Positions 45,447-53,939 of a stretch of 64,000 nt of DNA are shown piece by piece (within the stretch, counting starts at the first letter, position 1; the number at the start of each line of letters is the position of its first letter). The DNA comes from Anaerolineae bacterium. Its GTDB lineage: Bacteria > Chloroflexota > Anaerolineae > DUEN01. The notes under the pieces are model-generated. The model made no database searches. It was not told where the DNA came from and saw only the letters and a list, made by a program, of their open reading frames with translations. The stretch covers positions 1 to 64,000 of the forward strand of contig JANXBS010000015.1 in assembly GCA_025060615.1 (NCBI GenBank). The letters are read 5' to 3'. The translations under genes and the position numbers were made by a program.

Positions 45447-46832
45447 TCAATACGCATTGCGATCGCGGAAAATCTGAAAAATCGTGCGCAACAGGATCTT
45501 GATGTCCAGCAGGAGCGACCAGTTTTCGATGTACCACAGGTCGTACTTGGTGCGCTCGGCAATGGAGGTGTCGCCACGCAGGCCATTCACCTGCGCCCAA
45601 CCGGTGATCCCTGCCTTCTCCCGGTGGCGGTCCATGTAGCGCGGGATGCTCTGGCGGAATTGCTCGACGTAGATGGGGCGTTCCGGCCGGGGGCCGACCA
45701 GGCTCATGTCCCCTACCAGCACGTTGATGAGCTGAGGCAGCTCGTCTAGCGAGAAACGCCGGATAAGCGAGCCAAAGCGCGTGCGACGCGGGTCGTTGGG
45801 GACCGTCCACCCCGGGCCCTCCGCCTCGGCGTCAGCGCGCATGGAGCGGAATTTGATCATCGGGAAGGGGCGGGCGTCTAATCCCATTCGTTCTTGGATA
45901 TAAAATACCGGCCCGGGCGACTCGAGCTTGATGATCAACGCCGTTAGCATCATGAGCGGGGACAACAGCACCAGGCCGATCGCGCTCAGCGTGAGGTCCA
46001 TCGCCCGTTTCAGGACCAGCCGCCAGCCGCGCAACGCGATGTCGCGCACGGTGAGCAGGGGCAGTCCGCCCAGGTCGTCAATGCTGATCTCGGAGGCCAT
46101 GATTTGAAACACGTCGGGGAAGACGCGGATGCCTACTTTCTCACGCTCGCATAACGAGATGATGCCAAGAATCTCCTGATGAGCTGCCTCGGGCAGCGCG
46201 ATGATCACCTCGTCCACTCGATGCTGTTCGATGATGGCGGGGATGTCGTTGATCCGGCCCAGGACGGGGAATCCTAGCACCGAGCGCAAGCCGCCGTTGG
46301 CATCCACCAGCCCCACCACTCGATACCCCAGCCCCGGCGAGTGCACAATCTTTTGCAGGATCATGCGCCCCACCTCGCCGGTGCCGACGATGAGCACCCG
46401 GTCCTCGCCCACACCGCGCGCCTGCAGCGCCCACTGCACCCGTGCATGAATCACCCGCCCTATGGTCACCAACCCTAGTGTCAGCCCCCAGGTGTAGGCG
46501 ACCATCCAGCGGTGGTAATCCAATTGGCCCTTGTAGATAAAAGAGGTCAGCGCGATGGTGAGGAGGGTGTTGATGGAGACGGCCCCGAAAACCCGATAGA
46601 ACTCGTCTAGGTGAGAGGTGGCCCGCTTACGACGATATAGCTTGTTGAAGAAAAAGATCGTGACCAGGCCGGCCGTGTGGATAGCCAGCATGCCTAGGTA
46701 ATTGCGGAATGGGCCAATCCCCTCGCCCACGCTCATCCGGCGCAAGTGATAAGCTAGGTAAAAAGCCGCCACAGCGGTGATCACGTCACACAGCAGAAGC
46801 GCCAGCACAAACCAGACCTGGGTACGCTTCAT
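45447..46832 (-). CDS. Polyprenyl-phosphate glycosylphosphotransferase, second copy
   Basis: This 461-residue protein has N-terminal membrane helices (1-145), a Rossmann-like domain (RVLIVGTGEVGRMILQKIVH), another helix and the sugar-transferase domain (FYIQERMGLDARPFPMIKFR, SLVGPRPERPIYVEQFR, AGITGWAQVNGLRGDT). The AGITGWAQVNGLRG form differs from the GLTGLWQVSGRS of the copy at 37010, so the two probably use different sugars. Its ATG overlaps the stop of the GT2 gene (ATGA). It ends the recJ-led leftward unit. Confidence 0.94.
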   Translation of the reverse strand: MKRTQVWFVLALLLCDVITAVAAFYLAYHLRRMSVGEGIGPFRNYLGMLAIHTAGLVTIFFFNKLYRRKRATSHLDEFYRVFGAVSINTLLTIALTSFIYKGQLDYHRWMVAYTWGLTLGLVTIGRVIHARVQWALQARGVGEDRVLIVGTGEVGRMILQKIVHSPGLGYRVVGLVDANGGLRSVLGFPVLGRINDIPAIIEQHRVDEVIIALPEAAHQEILGIISLCEREKVGIRVFPDVFQIMASEISIDDLGGLPLLTVRDIALRGWRLVLKRAMDLTLSAIGLVLLSPLMMLTALIIKLESPGPVFYIQERMGLDARPFPMIKFRSMRADAEAEGPGWTVPNDPRRTRFGSLIRRFSLDELPQLINVLVGDMSLVGPRPERPIYVEQFRQSIPRYMDRHREKAGITGWAQVNGLRGDTSIAERTKYDLWYIENWSLLLDIKILLRTIFQIFRDRNAY

Positions 46833-47788
46833 GTCGTGACCTCCGTATGCGGTACGCTCGTCTTACGCCATCGGCCACTTAGAGCCCGATGGCCGAGGTC
46901 TAATCCTCCTTTACAGGCGATGCCGGCCAGGATCAGCCAATGCAACCAAAATGGCGTGGTGGCTGCATAGTGTTTGCGGTAGAAGATGGCCATGGCCCGA
47001 TAAAACTCCACACGGGCGCGCGGGCTATGTCGGCTGGCGGCTTCCTTCACGTGTAACACAGTCACCCTCGGGTTGTACCACACTTTCCAACCGGCATCCT
47101 TGATCCGTTTGGCCCAATCCAAATCCTCCCCATACATCCAAAACGCCTCGTCCAGCAGGCCGACCTGCAGGATCGCCTCTCGCCGCACCCACATGAACGC
47201 GCCCACCACGGAATCCACCTCCGTGAGCAGGTCGGGGTCGAGGTAGGTCAAGTTGTATCGGCCGAACAAACGAGTGCGCGGGAAGAGCTTACTAAGCCCC
47301 AGCATCCGCCAGAGCGAGATCTCCGGAGTGGGGAATGAACGGCGGCACGCTAGGTCTAGCGAGCCATCCGGGCGTACCAGCTTGGGGCCCACCACGCCGG
47401 CATCTGGGCGAGCGTCCATAAAGGCGAGCATCTGCGCCAGCGCGTCAGGGGGCAAGAGCGTATCCGGGTTCAGCAAGAGGACATATCGCGGCAGATCCAG
47501 AAGGGGTAGGGAAGAGAGACGATTCTTCTCCACAGGAAGGTCGGAGAAGCCGAAGGCTCGCAGGCCCAGGTTGTTGGCGTAGGCATAACCGCCGTTGTAT
47601 CCGCTCTCGATCAGCCGGACCTGTGGGAATTCGGCCCGCACCATGTCGGCGCTGCCATCGGTAGAGGCGTTGTCCACCACGCACACTTCGAAAGCTAGAT
47701 CGCCCTGACTGGCGTAGACCGAGCGCAAACACGCTCGCAGCAAGGCGCGCGTGTTATAGTTGACGATCACGATCGCCAAGTCAAGCAT
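46829..47788 (-). CDS. Glycosyltransferase family 2 protein
   Basis: ATG 47788 (LDLAIVIVNYNTRALLRACL) is chosen: it follows GAGGGG and gives a normal GT2 start. The 319-residue GT-A enzyme has the nucleotide-binding VCVVDNASTDGSADMV, YNGGYAYANNLGL, and an LLNPDT form of the DXD site, then WVRREAILQVGLLDEAFWMY. This is the rhamnosyltransferase-like (WbbL/RfbF) branch. It lies upstream of and is coupled to the sugar-transferase gene, suggesting they build the same glycan. Confidence 0.9.
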   Translation of the reverse strand: MLDLAIVIVNYNTRALLRACLRSVYASQGDLAFEVCVVDNASTDGSADMVRAEFPQVRLIESGYNGGYAYANNLGLRAFGFSDLPVEKNRLSSLPLLDLPRYVLLLNPDTLLPPDALAQMLAFMDARPDAGVVGPKLVRPDGSLDLACRRSFPTPEISLWRMLGLSKLFPRTRLFGRYNLTYLDPDLLTEVDSVVGAFMWVRREAILQVGLLDEAFWMYGEDLDWAKRIKDAGWKVWYNPRVTVLHVKEAASRHSPRARVEFYRAMAIFYRKHYAATTPFWLHWLILAGIACKGGLDLGHRALSGRWRKTSVPHTEVTT

Positions 47789-47851
47789 CCAACCCCTCAT
47801 CGGTTGGCGTAATTTTAGCACAGGCCCCAGGCTGGGGCAAAGCAATATTCG

Positions 47852-48703
47852 CTACTGCGCTCTAGTCTGGTCAGCACAGGAATTGGCGATCGGGGACGCG
47901 TGGGTTTTTCGCCATGCTGTTAACAGCTCGCCCAGGTGGGCGAAGATCCAGTTGGGGCGCGGGTCGGCTGTAGCGAAACGCTGGGCGTCAGTCACACCGC
48001 ACAGCATACCGATAGTCTTCAGCCCAGCGCGATGGCCGCCTACGATGTCGGTCTCATAGCGATCACCGACGACAGCCGTCTCCTCCGCGCGCGTGCCCAG
48101 GCGAGTCAGCGCCTGCTTGAAAATGTTTGGCTCCGGCTTGCCGATCACGCGGGCTTTGACGCCGGTAGCCGTCTCCAGCATGGCCACGATGGAGCCGGCT
48201 CCCGGGATCTCGCCATGCTCCGTAGGCAGGCTGGCATCGGTGTTAGTGGCGATCAACAACGCCCCTTTCTGGATAGCCAGAGCAGCCTCTCGCGCCTTGG
48301 CATAGGTGAACGTGGAGTCAAAGCCGACCACCACATATTGAGCTTGCTGGTGATCATCCACTAGCCGGAATCCCTGCTGGGCCAACGCCTCTCGGACCCC
48401 GCGCTCGCCGATGACCAAGACCCCCGCGCCGGCCGGCGAAGTCTCCTTCAGCCAGGCCGCTGTGGCCAGCGCCGAGGTGAAGATGCGCTCTTCACCGACG
48501 TAAATGCCCAGCGAGGCCAGTTTCTCCACATATTGGCCAGGCGTACGGCTGGAGTTGTTGGTCAAGAACAGGAACGGGGTGCCCGTCGCCTGCAGGTGAG
48601 ATATGAACTCGCGCGCGCCGGGAAGCAGCTCGTTGCCGGCGTAGATCACGCCGTCCATGTCCAAGATCAAGCCTCGGATCTCACACAGAGAGGGCGTCGT
48701 CAC
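47852..48703 (-). CDS. HAD-IIA family phosphatase, second copy
   Basis: GTG 48703 is chosen: GGAGG lies nine bases upstream, and the longer frame would overlap the upstream gene deeply. The 283-residue protein shows motif I LILDMDGVIYAGNELL, motif II FLTNNSSRTP, the Lys in VIGKPEPNIFKQAL and motif IV VVGDRYETDIVGGHRAG. It belongs to the NagD/PGP phosphatase group acting on small phosphorylated compounds. It overlaps the small membrane-protein gene by 23 bases. A related copy is at 33604. Confidence 0.9.
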   Translation of the reverse strand: MTTPSLCEIRGLILDMDGVIYAGNELLPGAREFISHLQATGTPFLFLTNNSSRTPGQYVEKLASLGIYVGEERIFTSALATAAWLKETSPAGAGVLVIGERGVREALAQQGFRLVDDHQQAQYVVVGFDSTFTYAKAREAALAIQKGALLIATNTDASLPTEHGEIPGAGSIVAMLETATGVKARVIGKPEPNIFKQALTRLGTRAEETAVVGDRYETDIVGGHRAGLKTIGMLCGVTDAQRFATADPRPNWIFAHLGELLTAWRKTHASPIANSCADQTRAQ

Positions 48704-48944
48704 GGTGTTTGTCCTCCTCTGCTGCGATATCGGCCTCCACATCAACGGCTGCCGTGGCAATGGCCCATGCCACCAGCCCCCACATCCCGCCAGAGATTAG
48801 CAAGGCCAGCAGCACAGAGAGTGGGTTGAGCGGGACCTGACCACGAGCGATGCCGATCACGGCCAGCAGCAAGCCCAGAGCGGCCGCGCCCAGCCCGATC
48901 TTAAGCGGCGCCGGCCATCGCCGGATATCTAAGGTGAGCTTCAT
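48681..48944 (-). CDS. Small two-helix membrane protein
   Basis: The 87-residue protein has two likely membrane helices (about 15-33, LKIGLGAAALGLLLAVIGIA, and 40-65, LSVLLALLISGGMWGLVAWA) and an acidic C-terminus. GGAGAGGGG precedes ATG 48944. It lies between recJ (24 bases away) and the HAD gene (overlapping), so it is in the same operon. The family is not recognised and the function is unknown. Confidence 0.65.
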   Translation of the reverse strand: MKLTLDIRRWPAPLKIGLGAAALGLLLAVIGIARGQVPLNPLSVLLALLISGGMWGLVAWAIATAAVDVEADIAAEEDKHRDDALSV

Positions 48945-48968
48945 GCATCCCCTCTCCTTCGGCCACTT

Positions 48969-50711
48969 TTACCCTTCAGCTGGGCGCAAGTCGAGCACGT
49001 TTAGCTCGAAGTAGCGCTCCCCATTGCGCTCGCTGATGTCCAGCGTGAACGCTAAGTCCACGCGCGTGGGCAAATTTTCGGCCAGATGCGCTTGTCGAAA
49101 GGCGATCGCATCGAACACAAGGCGGCCATCGCTCACCACCAATCTGAGGTGTTGTCCATCGTCGCCCACGACGCGACTGCGGCGCACCGCTAGGCCGCGG
49201 GCCATCAGCACAGGCGGCTCATTCCCATGTCCACACGGCTCCACCAACTTGAGCTGCTCATACAGGTCGCGGTTTAACTCCTTCAACGTGACCTCAGCGT
49301 CAATGTGCAGTTTAGGGGTCAGGTCCTTATCGGCCAGCTCAGCTTGGGCGATGGCTTGGAGCCGCTCCTGGAGCGCAGGCAAGTGCTCTGTACGTATGGT
49401 GAAACCGGCTGCGGCAGCGTGTCCGCCATGACGCACCAGGAGATCGCGGCATTGGTCGAGGGCGGCGGTGATATCGAACTCTGGAATCGAGCGAGCCGAT
49501 CCGCGGCTTTCCTCTTCGCCCAGGTGGACTACGACCGTCGGGCGATAAGTCACCTCGGCGATCTGTGAGGCGATCAGTCCAACGATGCCATGTTCATACC
49601 CTGGTGAAGCCACCACGTGCAGGTAGGGAACAGCCATCTGCGTCCCTGTGGAGGCCAACGTGGCGAGAGCTTCCTCCGCGTGCCGTCGGGTGAGCTCCTG
49701 TCGCCGCTGATTGAGCACATCCAGCTCAGCAGCCAGAGTGATTGCCTGGCCAGGATCTTGGGTGGTGAGGAGATCATATGCCAGCATCCCCGTCCGCAGC
49801 CGGCCAGCGGCGTTCAGGCGCGGTGCCAGGATGAAGCCGATGGTCCAGGCGGTGACCCGGCCAGGCAATACGCTGGCGGCGTGCATGAGCTCGCGTATCC
49901 CCAATCGGGTCGGCTCGTTGAGGCGGGCCAGCCCTAGGCGCACCAGGGTGCGGTTCTCCCCAAGGAGGGGGACGATGTCGGCGACCGTACCGAGGGCGAC
50001 TAGGTCCAGCAGGTCCTCCTCTTTCAGCCCTTCTGCGGTAACCCACGAGTTCCGGCGGGCAGCGCGGAGGAGCCCCTGGGCCAGGCGATAGGCTACACCG
50101 ACGCCTGCCAGCGACGGGAAAGGATAGCGGGAGTCGGGCCGCTTAGGGTTGACGACCGCGCGGGCCGGGGGCAGTTCTGGGCCAGGCGTGTGGTGATCGG
50201 TGACGATCATATCTAGGCCCAAGCGTTGCCCGAAGGCCACTTCCTCTATGGAACGGATGCCGCAGTCCACCGTCACCACTACCCGGCATCCCTCGCTTTT
50301 GAGTTGCTTCAACGCCTCGAAATTCAGACCGTAGCCCTCGTCCACGCGATGAGGGATGTATGGGCGCACGTCAGCTCCAAGGGCGCGCAGGGTGAGCGTC
50401 ATCAGCGCGGTCGATGTCACGCCGTCAGCATCGAAATCGCCGTAGACGGCGATGCGCTCGCCGCGACGCAGGGCGTCGCGCAGCCGGGTGACCGCTTCGT
50501 TAACGCCTTTAAGGTGATAGGGGTTATCGAACAGATGGCTGCCGTAGAGAAAGGCCTCTGCCTCGGCCGGCGTGGTGATGCCACGATGGACCAGGACGCG
50601 CACCAGCACCGGATGGAGATGGGATAGGCGCTTGGCGACCTCGGAAGGAGGTGGTGGGCCCACCACCCAGCGCTTCCGAGATCTCAAGTCCTCTCGAGCC
50701 AAAGATGACAC
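48969..50711 (-). CDS. recJ: Single-stranded-DNA-specific exonuclease RecJ
   Basis: The 580-residue protein carries the DHH-phosphoesterase motifs IAVYGDFDADGVTSTALM, VVTVDCGI, MIVTDHHTPG and AVVNPKRPDSRYPF, then the DHHA1 domain with LVRHGGHAAAAGFTI and the C-terminal OB-fold. RecJ digests 5'-ended single strands in recombination and mismatch repair using manganese. The start is GTG 50711 with a weak ribosome site. Length matches the family. It heads a unit continuing into small membrane protein, HAD, GT2 and sugar-transferase genes, an odd pairing of repair and surface genes. Confidence 0.95.
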   Translation of the reverse strand: MSSLAREDLRSRKRWVVGPPPPSEVAKRLSHLHPVLVRVLVHRGITTPAEAEAFLYGSHLFDNPYHLKGVNEAVTRLRDALRRGERIAVYGDFDADGVTSTALMTLTLRALGADVRPYIPHRVDEGYGLNFEALKQLKSEGCRVVVTVDCGIRSIEEVAFGQRLGLDMIVTDHHTPGPELPPARAVVNPKRPDSRYPFPSLAGVGVAYRLAQGLLRAARRNSWVTAEGLKEEDLLDLVALGTVADIVPLLGENRTLVRLGLARLNEPTRLGIRELMHAASVLPGRVTAWTIGFILAPRLNAAGRLRTGMLAYDLLTTQDPGQAITLAAELDVLNQRRQELTRRHAEEALATLASTGTQMAVPYLHVVASPGYEHGIVGLIASQIAEVTYRPTVVVHLGEEESRGSARSIPEFDITAALDQCRDLLVRHGGHAAAAGFTIRTEHLPALQERLQAIAQAELADKDLTPKLHIDAEVTLKELNRDLYEQLKLVEPCGHGNEPPVLMARGLAVRRSRVVGDDGQHLRLVVSDGRLVFDAIAFRQAHLAENLPTRVDLAFTLDISERNGERYFELNVLDLRPAEG

Positions 50712-50857
50712 CCGCCAGCTCTCTAAGTGATAGCTTCAATGATGGTCAGTCAGCGCGTAGACCGAGTTCGATTGTAAGGTGAAGGACGGGCTTTGTCAAG
50801 CTCGATCATCCGGCCGGCCTTCTCACAGAACGCCTAGAAGCCTAGAGCCTGTAGAGT

Positions 50858-51379
50858 CTATATGTGCACCTGGAGCCATCCTTGGCTACGCGCCAGATCG
50901 GTGAGGAAGGGGACTTCTCGCTGTCTGCCCTGATAAGCTTGATAGGCGTAGTAAAATGCCACCAAGTGGGGCAGGAAGAAGATCACCCACAGGAAAAGCC
51001 CCAGGCAGCCCAAGGTGATAACCGTCAGCACGATGTACACGATCACCGCCAGGATCTCGTAGAAGAAACCGACGATCCAAAACAGCAGGGAGTTGACCGC
51101 ATGAAAGCGCTGGAACGGCCGCCTTTTATTCTCCTCAACGATCAGCAACACTAGCGAGATCAGCGGAATCTGCAGGATGGCCATGCTAGCCCAGGCCAGC
51201 GCTGCCATCAGCCGATCGTCATCAGAAACGACCACTTCCACGCCACTGCCAGGAGCCGTCGGCCCGCTCTCTGAAGTCCTGGCTGCAGGCTGCATTTCGA
51301 CGCCAGGCTCCATACGGGATTCTGATCGCGGAGCCTCTTCTGGACCCGTTGGGCCTATCGCACGTTCCTCTTCTGACAT
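50858..51379 (-). CDS. DUF4870-like membrane protein
   Basis: ATG 51379 follows GAAGGAGGCAGCG. The 173-residue protein has an acidic, Pro/Ser-rich N-terminus (1-60) and then the DUF4870/Tic20-like core: DRLMAALAWASMAI, KRRPFQRFHAVNSLLFWIVG, a third helix pair and HLVAFYYAYQAYQG. It should have three or four membrane helices. The role of this family is unknown. It stands alone, upstream of recJ on the same strand. Confidence 0.8.
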   Translation of the reverse strand: MSEEERAIGPTGPEEAPRSESRMEPGVEMQPAARTSESGPTAPGSGVEVVVSDDDRLMAALAWASMAILQIPLISLVLLIVEENKRRPFQRFHAVNSLLFWIVGFFYEILAVIVYIVLTVITLGCLGLFLWVIFFLPHLVAFYYAYQAYQGRQREVPFLTDLARSQGWLQVHI

Positions 51380-51704
51380 CGCTGCCTCCTTCTCCAAGTA
51401 GGGGATCACAAAAGCGTGCTTTAATCATCTCCTATTACGCATTAAGGCCTTTGCCGGTTTCAAGCGCCGCTCTGAAGGAGCGCTTTGTCCTTCCAGACTT
51501 TCCCGGGACCTGCGGAGATGAAAAACCTCTTTACTTAAGGTACGGACAAGCATCCCCTTAGGGAATGTGGGCCTTTTCTACCGACTCGAGCCTCTGAGGG
51601 CGATCTCAAGGAATGCGAAACGGCGAGGACAGGTCTTTCTGGAACGGAAAAACTTGGTTTCCAGGCGAGGGTATGCTACAATCTGACAGCAGAGGAGAAA
51701 GCCC
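51380..51704. other. Gene-free stretch before fmt
   Basis: This 325-base gap between divergent genes holds the fmt promoter (51654-51682). A weak AGCGC...GCGCT stem lies near 51462-51483. No gene, repeat or RNA was recognised in the rest. Confidence 0.5.
51654..51682 (+). promoter_or_regulatory. Candidate fmt promoter
   Basis: TTGGTT (51654-51659), a 17-base spacer and TACAAT (51677-51682) lie 22 bases ahead of ATG 51705. The -10 is good and the -35 weak. Confidence 0.5.
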
Positions 51705-52664
51705 ATGAGCTTGTCCGATCGGCCACGGGTGATCTTTATGGGGACGCCGGAATTCGCTGTGCCCACTTTGGCTGCGCTCATTGATGAGGGATACGACCTC
51801 GTCGCAGTGGTGACACAGCCGGACCGACCAGCCGGCCGAGGCCGCGAGCTGACGCCCTCCCCAGTGAAAAAGTACGCTCTGACTCACGGCCTCCTGGTGC
51901 TTCAACCGGAGACCTTGCGTCCACCGGAGGTAGTAGCTGAACTGGCAAGCCTACGGCCGGACGTCATTGTAGTTGCCGCTTTTGGCATGATCCTACGTCC
52001 CAATGTGCTAGCGATCCCGCCCAAGGGGTGTATCAACGTACACGCCTCGCTGTTGCCTCGTCACCGCGGGGCATCGCCTATCGCTGCGGCAATCCTGGCT
52101 GGCGACTTGGTGACCGGCGTCACGATTATGCTCATGGATGAGGGGATGGACACCGGGCCGATCCTCGCTCAAGCGACGATGGAGATCCGCCCGGATGACA
52201 CGGCCGGCACATTGGGCGAGCGGCTAGCCCGACAAGGAGCGGACCTGCTGATGGCTACGCTACCTATGTGGCTCGCTGGCGAGCTCTCTCCTCAACCGCA
52301 GCCAGTGGAGGGGGCGACAGTATGCCGGCCGTTGAGCAAAGAGCAAGGACAGATCGACTGGACACGGCCAGCGGTAGAGATCGAACGCATGGTGCGGGCT
52401 TATCAGCCGTGGCCGAGCGCGTTCACCTTCTGGCAAGGGCAGCGATTGAAGATCTTGCGCTCGCACGCAGTAGAGGGAACTGCCGAGCCCGGGATGGTAA
52501 TCCGCTGGGATAATGGCGCGGCCGTCGGCACTGGGCAGGGCCTTCTGGTTCTAGATGAGGTGCAACTGGCCGGTCGGCGAGCGATAAGGATCGCCGAGTT
52601 TTTGCGCGGACAACAGGCCATCCTGGGAGCTCGGCTGGAGAGCCGGCAACAGGTGAACGAATAG
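51705..52664 (+). CDS. fmt: Methionyl-tRNA formyltransferase
   Basis: The 319-residue enzyme formylates initiator Met-tRNA using 10-formyl-tetrahydrofolate. It has VIFMGTPEFAVPTLAAL, the folate-site LLPRHRGASPIAAAI (canonical proteins often have RYRGAAPI), MLMDEGMDTGPIL and the C-terminal OB-like tRNA domain (AVEIERMVRAYQPWPSAF). AGAGGAGAAAGCCC precedes ATG 51705. The usual neighbour def is not here, so fmt is a single gene. Confidence 0.96.
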   Translation: MSLSDRPRVIFMGTPEFAVPTLAALIDEGYDLVAVVTQPDRPAGRGRELTPSPVKKYALTHGLLVLQPETLRPPEVVAELASLRPDVIVVAAFGMILRPNVLAIPPKGCINVHASLLPRHRGASPIAAAILAGDLVTGVTIMLMDEGMDTGPILAQATMEIRPDDTAGTLGERLARQGADLLMATLPMWLAGELSPQPQPVEGATVCRPLSKEQGQIDWTRPAVEIERMVRAYQPWPSAFTFWQGQRLKILRSHAVEGTAEPGMVIRWDNGAAVGTGQGLLVLDEVQLAGRRAIRIAEFLRGQQAILGARLESRQQVNE

Positions 52665-52857
52665 TTATAGCGCTGCTTCGAAAGCTGGACGCTCAGCTCA
52701 ATCCCTAGCCCTGTTCTCATATGGGACGTTGACTGTGCTGCCGCAAAAACCCTTCGAGAGGATGCCCTCCTTCCCTATCTTGGAGAAGGAGGTCGGGGAG
52801 ATGAGACTAAAAACCGGTTGCAGCAAAATGCTGAAAACATAACAGGAGGAGGGACAG

Positions 52858-53829
52858 ATGCAGTACGTACATCTGGGACGCACCGGTTTGAAGGTAAGCC
52901 GGCTTTGCCTGGGCACGATGAACTTCGGGCCCGAGACCACCGAGGCGGATAGCCACGCGATCATGGATCGGGCGCTGGAGTTGGGCATCAACTTCTTCGA
53001 CACAGCCAACGTATACGGCTGGCGCAAGGGCGAAGGGGTCACAGAGCAGATCATCGGGCGCTGGTTTGCGCAAGGGGGTGGCCGCCGCGAAAAAGTGGTG
53101 CTGGCCACCAAAGTCTACGGGGAAATGGGAGACTGGCCCAACCAATCGCGGTTGTCTGCGCTGCACATCCGCCGCGCCTGCGAGGACAGCTTGCGCCGCC
53201 TGAAGACGGATTACATTGACCTCTATCAGATGCATCACATTGACCGCGAGACCCCCTGGGAAGAGATCTGGCAGGCGATGGAGGTGCTAGTGCAGCAGGG
53301 CAAGATCCTCTATGTTGGCAGCAGTAATTTCGCCGGTTGGCATATCGTTCAAGCTCAGTGCGTCGCCGCTCAGCGCCACTTCATGGGACTGGTGTCTGAG
53401 CAAAGCCTCTACAACTTGAGCGCCCGTATGATCGAGCTGGAGGTCATCCCTGCTTGTCAGGCATATGGGCTAGGATTGATCCCCTGGAGCCCACTGGCCG
53501 GTGGGATGTTAGCGGGCGCGCTGCAAGCGGTCACAGAAGGGCGACGAGCCTCGGAGCATGTGCGACGAGCTGTCGAAAAGCACCGGCCGCAATTGGAGCA
53601 ATATGAAGCACTCTGCCGTGAACTGGGTGAGAAGCCAGCCGATGTGGCGCTAGCTTGGCTACTCCATCAGCCGGCAGTAACGGCTCCCATTATCGGGCCA
53701 CGCACGCTCCAACAACTCGAGGGCAGCCTGCGCGCCCTGGAGATCAAGCTCTCAGACGAAGTGCTGAAACGGCTGGACGAGATTTGGCCTGGCCCTGGCG
53801 GTCCCGCCCCCGAAGCTTACGCGTGGTAG
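52858..53829 (+). CDS. Aldo/keto reductase
   Basis: The 323-residue TIM-barrel NADPH enzyme has the AKR tetrad: Asp and Tyr in NFFDTANVYGW, Lys in VVLATKVYG and His in YQMHHIDRETPWEE. The cofactor part near the C-terminus reads VALAWLLHQPAVTAPIIGPR. It resembles the YajO/YghZ-type group, which reduces aldehydes and sugar-derived ketones. AGGAGGAGGGACAG precedes ATG 52858. It is monocistronic; a palindrome overlaps its stop. Substrate unknown. Confidence 0.93.
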   Translation: MQYVHLGRTGLKVSRLCLGTMNFGPETTEADSHAIMDRALELGINFFDTANVYGWRKGEGVTEQIIGRWFAQGGGRREKVVLATKVYGEMGDWPNQSRLSALHIRRACEDSLRRLKTDYIDLYQMHHIDRETPWEEIWQAMEVLVQQGKILYVGSSNFAGWHIVQAQCVAAQRHFMGLVSEQSLYNLSARMIELEVIPACQAYGLGLIPWSPLAGGMLAGALQAVTEGRRASEHVRRAVEKHRPQLEQYEALCRELGEKPADVALAWLLHQPAVTAPIIGPRTLQQLEGSLRALEIKLSDEVLKRLDEIWPGPGGPAPEAYAW

Positions 53830-53840
53830 CCTTAAGGCTA
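53827..53840. promoter_or_regulatory. 14-base palindrome upstream of the radical SAM promoter
   Basis: TAGCCTTAAGGCTA is a perfect palindrome overlapping the aldo/keto reductase stop; TTAAGGCTA recurs near 53848. It lies 23 bases before the -35 box and could be a regulator site. Role inferred. Confidence 0.35.
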
Positions 53841-53862
53841 TCGAAATTAAGGCTAGAATCGT

Positions 53863-53890
53863 TTGACAAATTCCCAGGACCGTTTACAAT
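53863..53890 (+). promoter_or_regulatory. Promoter of the B12-radical SAM operon
   Basis: A perfect TTGACA (53863-53868), a 16-base spacer and TACAAT (53885-53890) precede ATG 53940 by 49 bases. Confidence 0.75.
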
Positions 53891-53939
53891 GCACCAGCAC
53901 CCAATTGCGTAAAGGGACACCTGACTAGGGAGATCGTGA

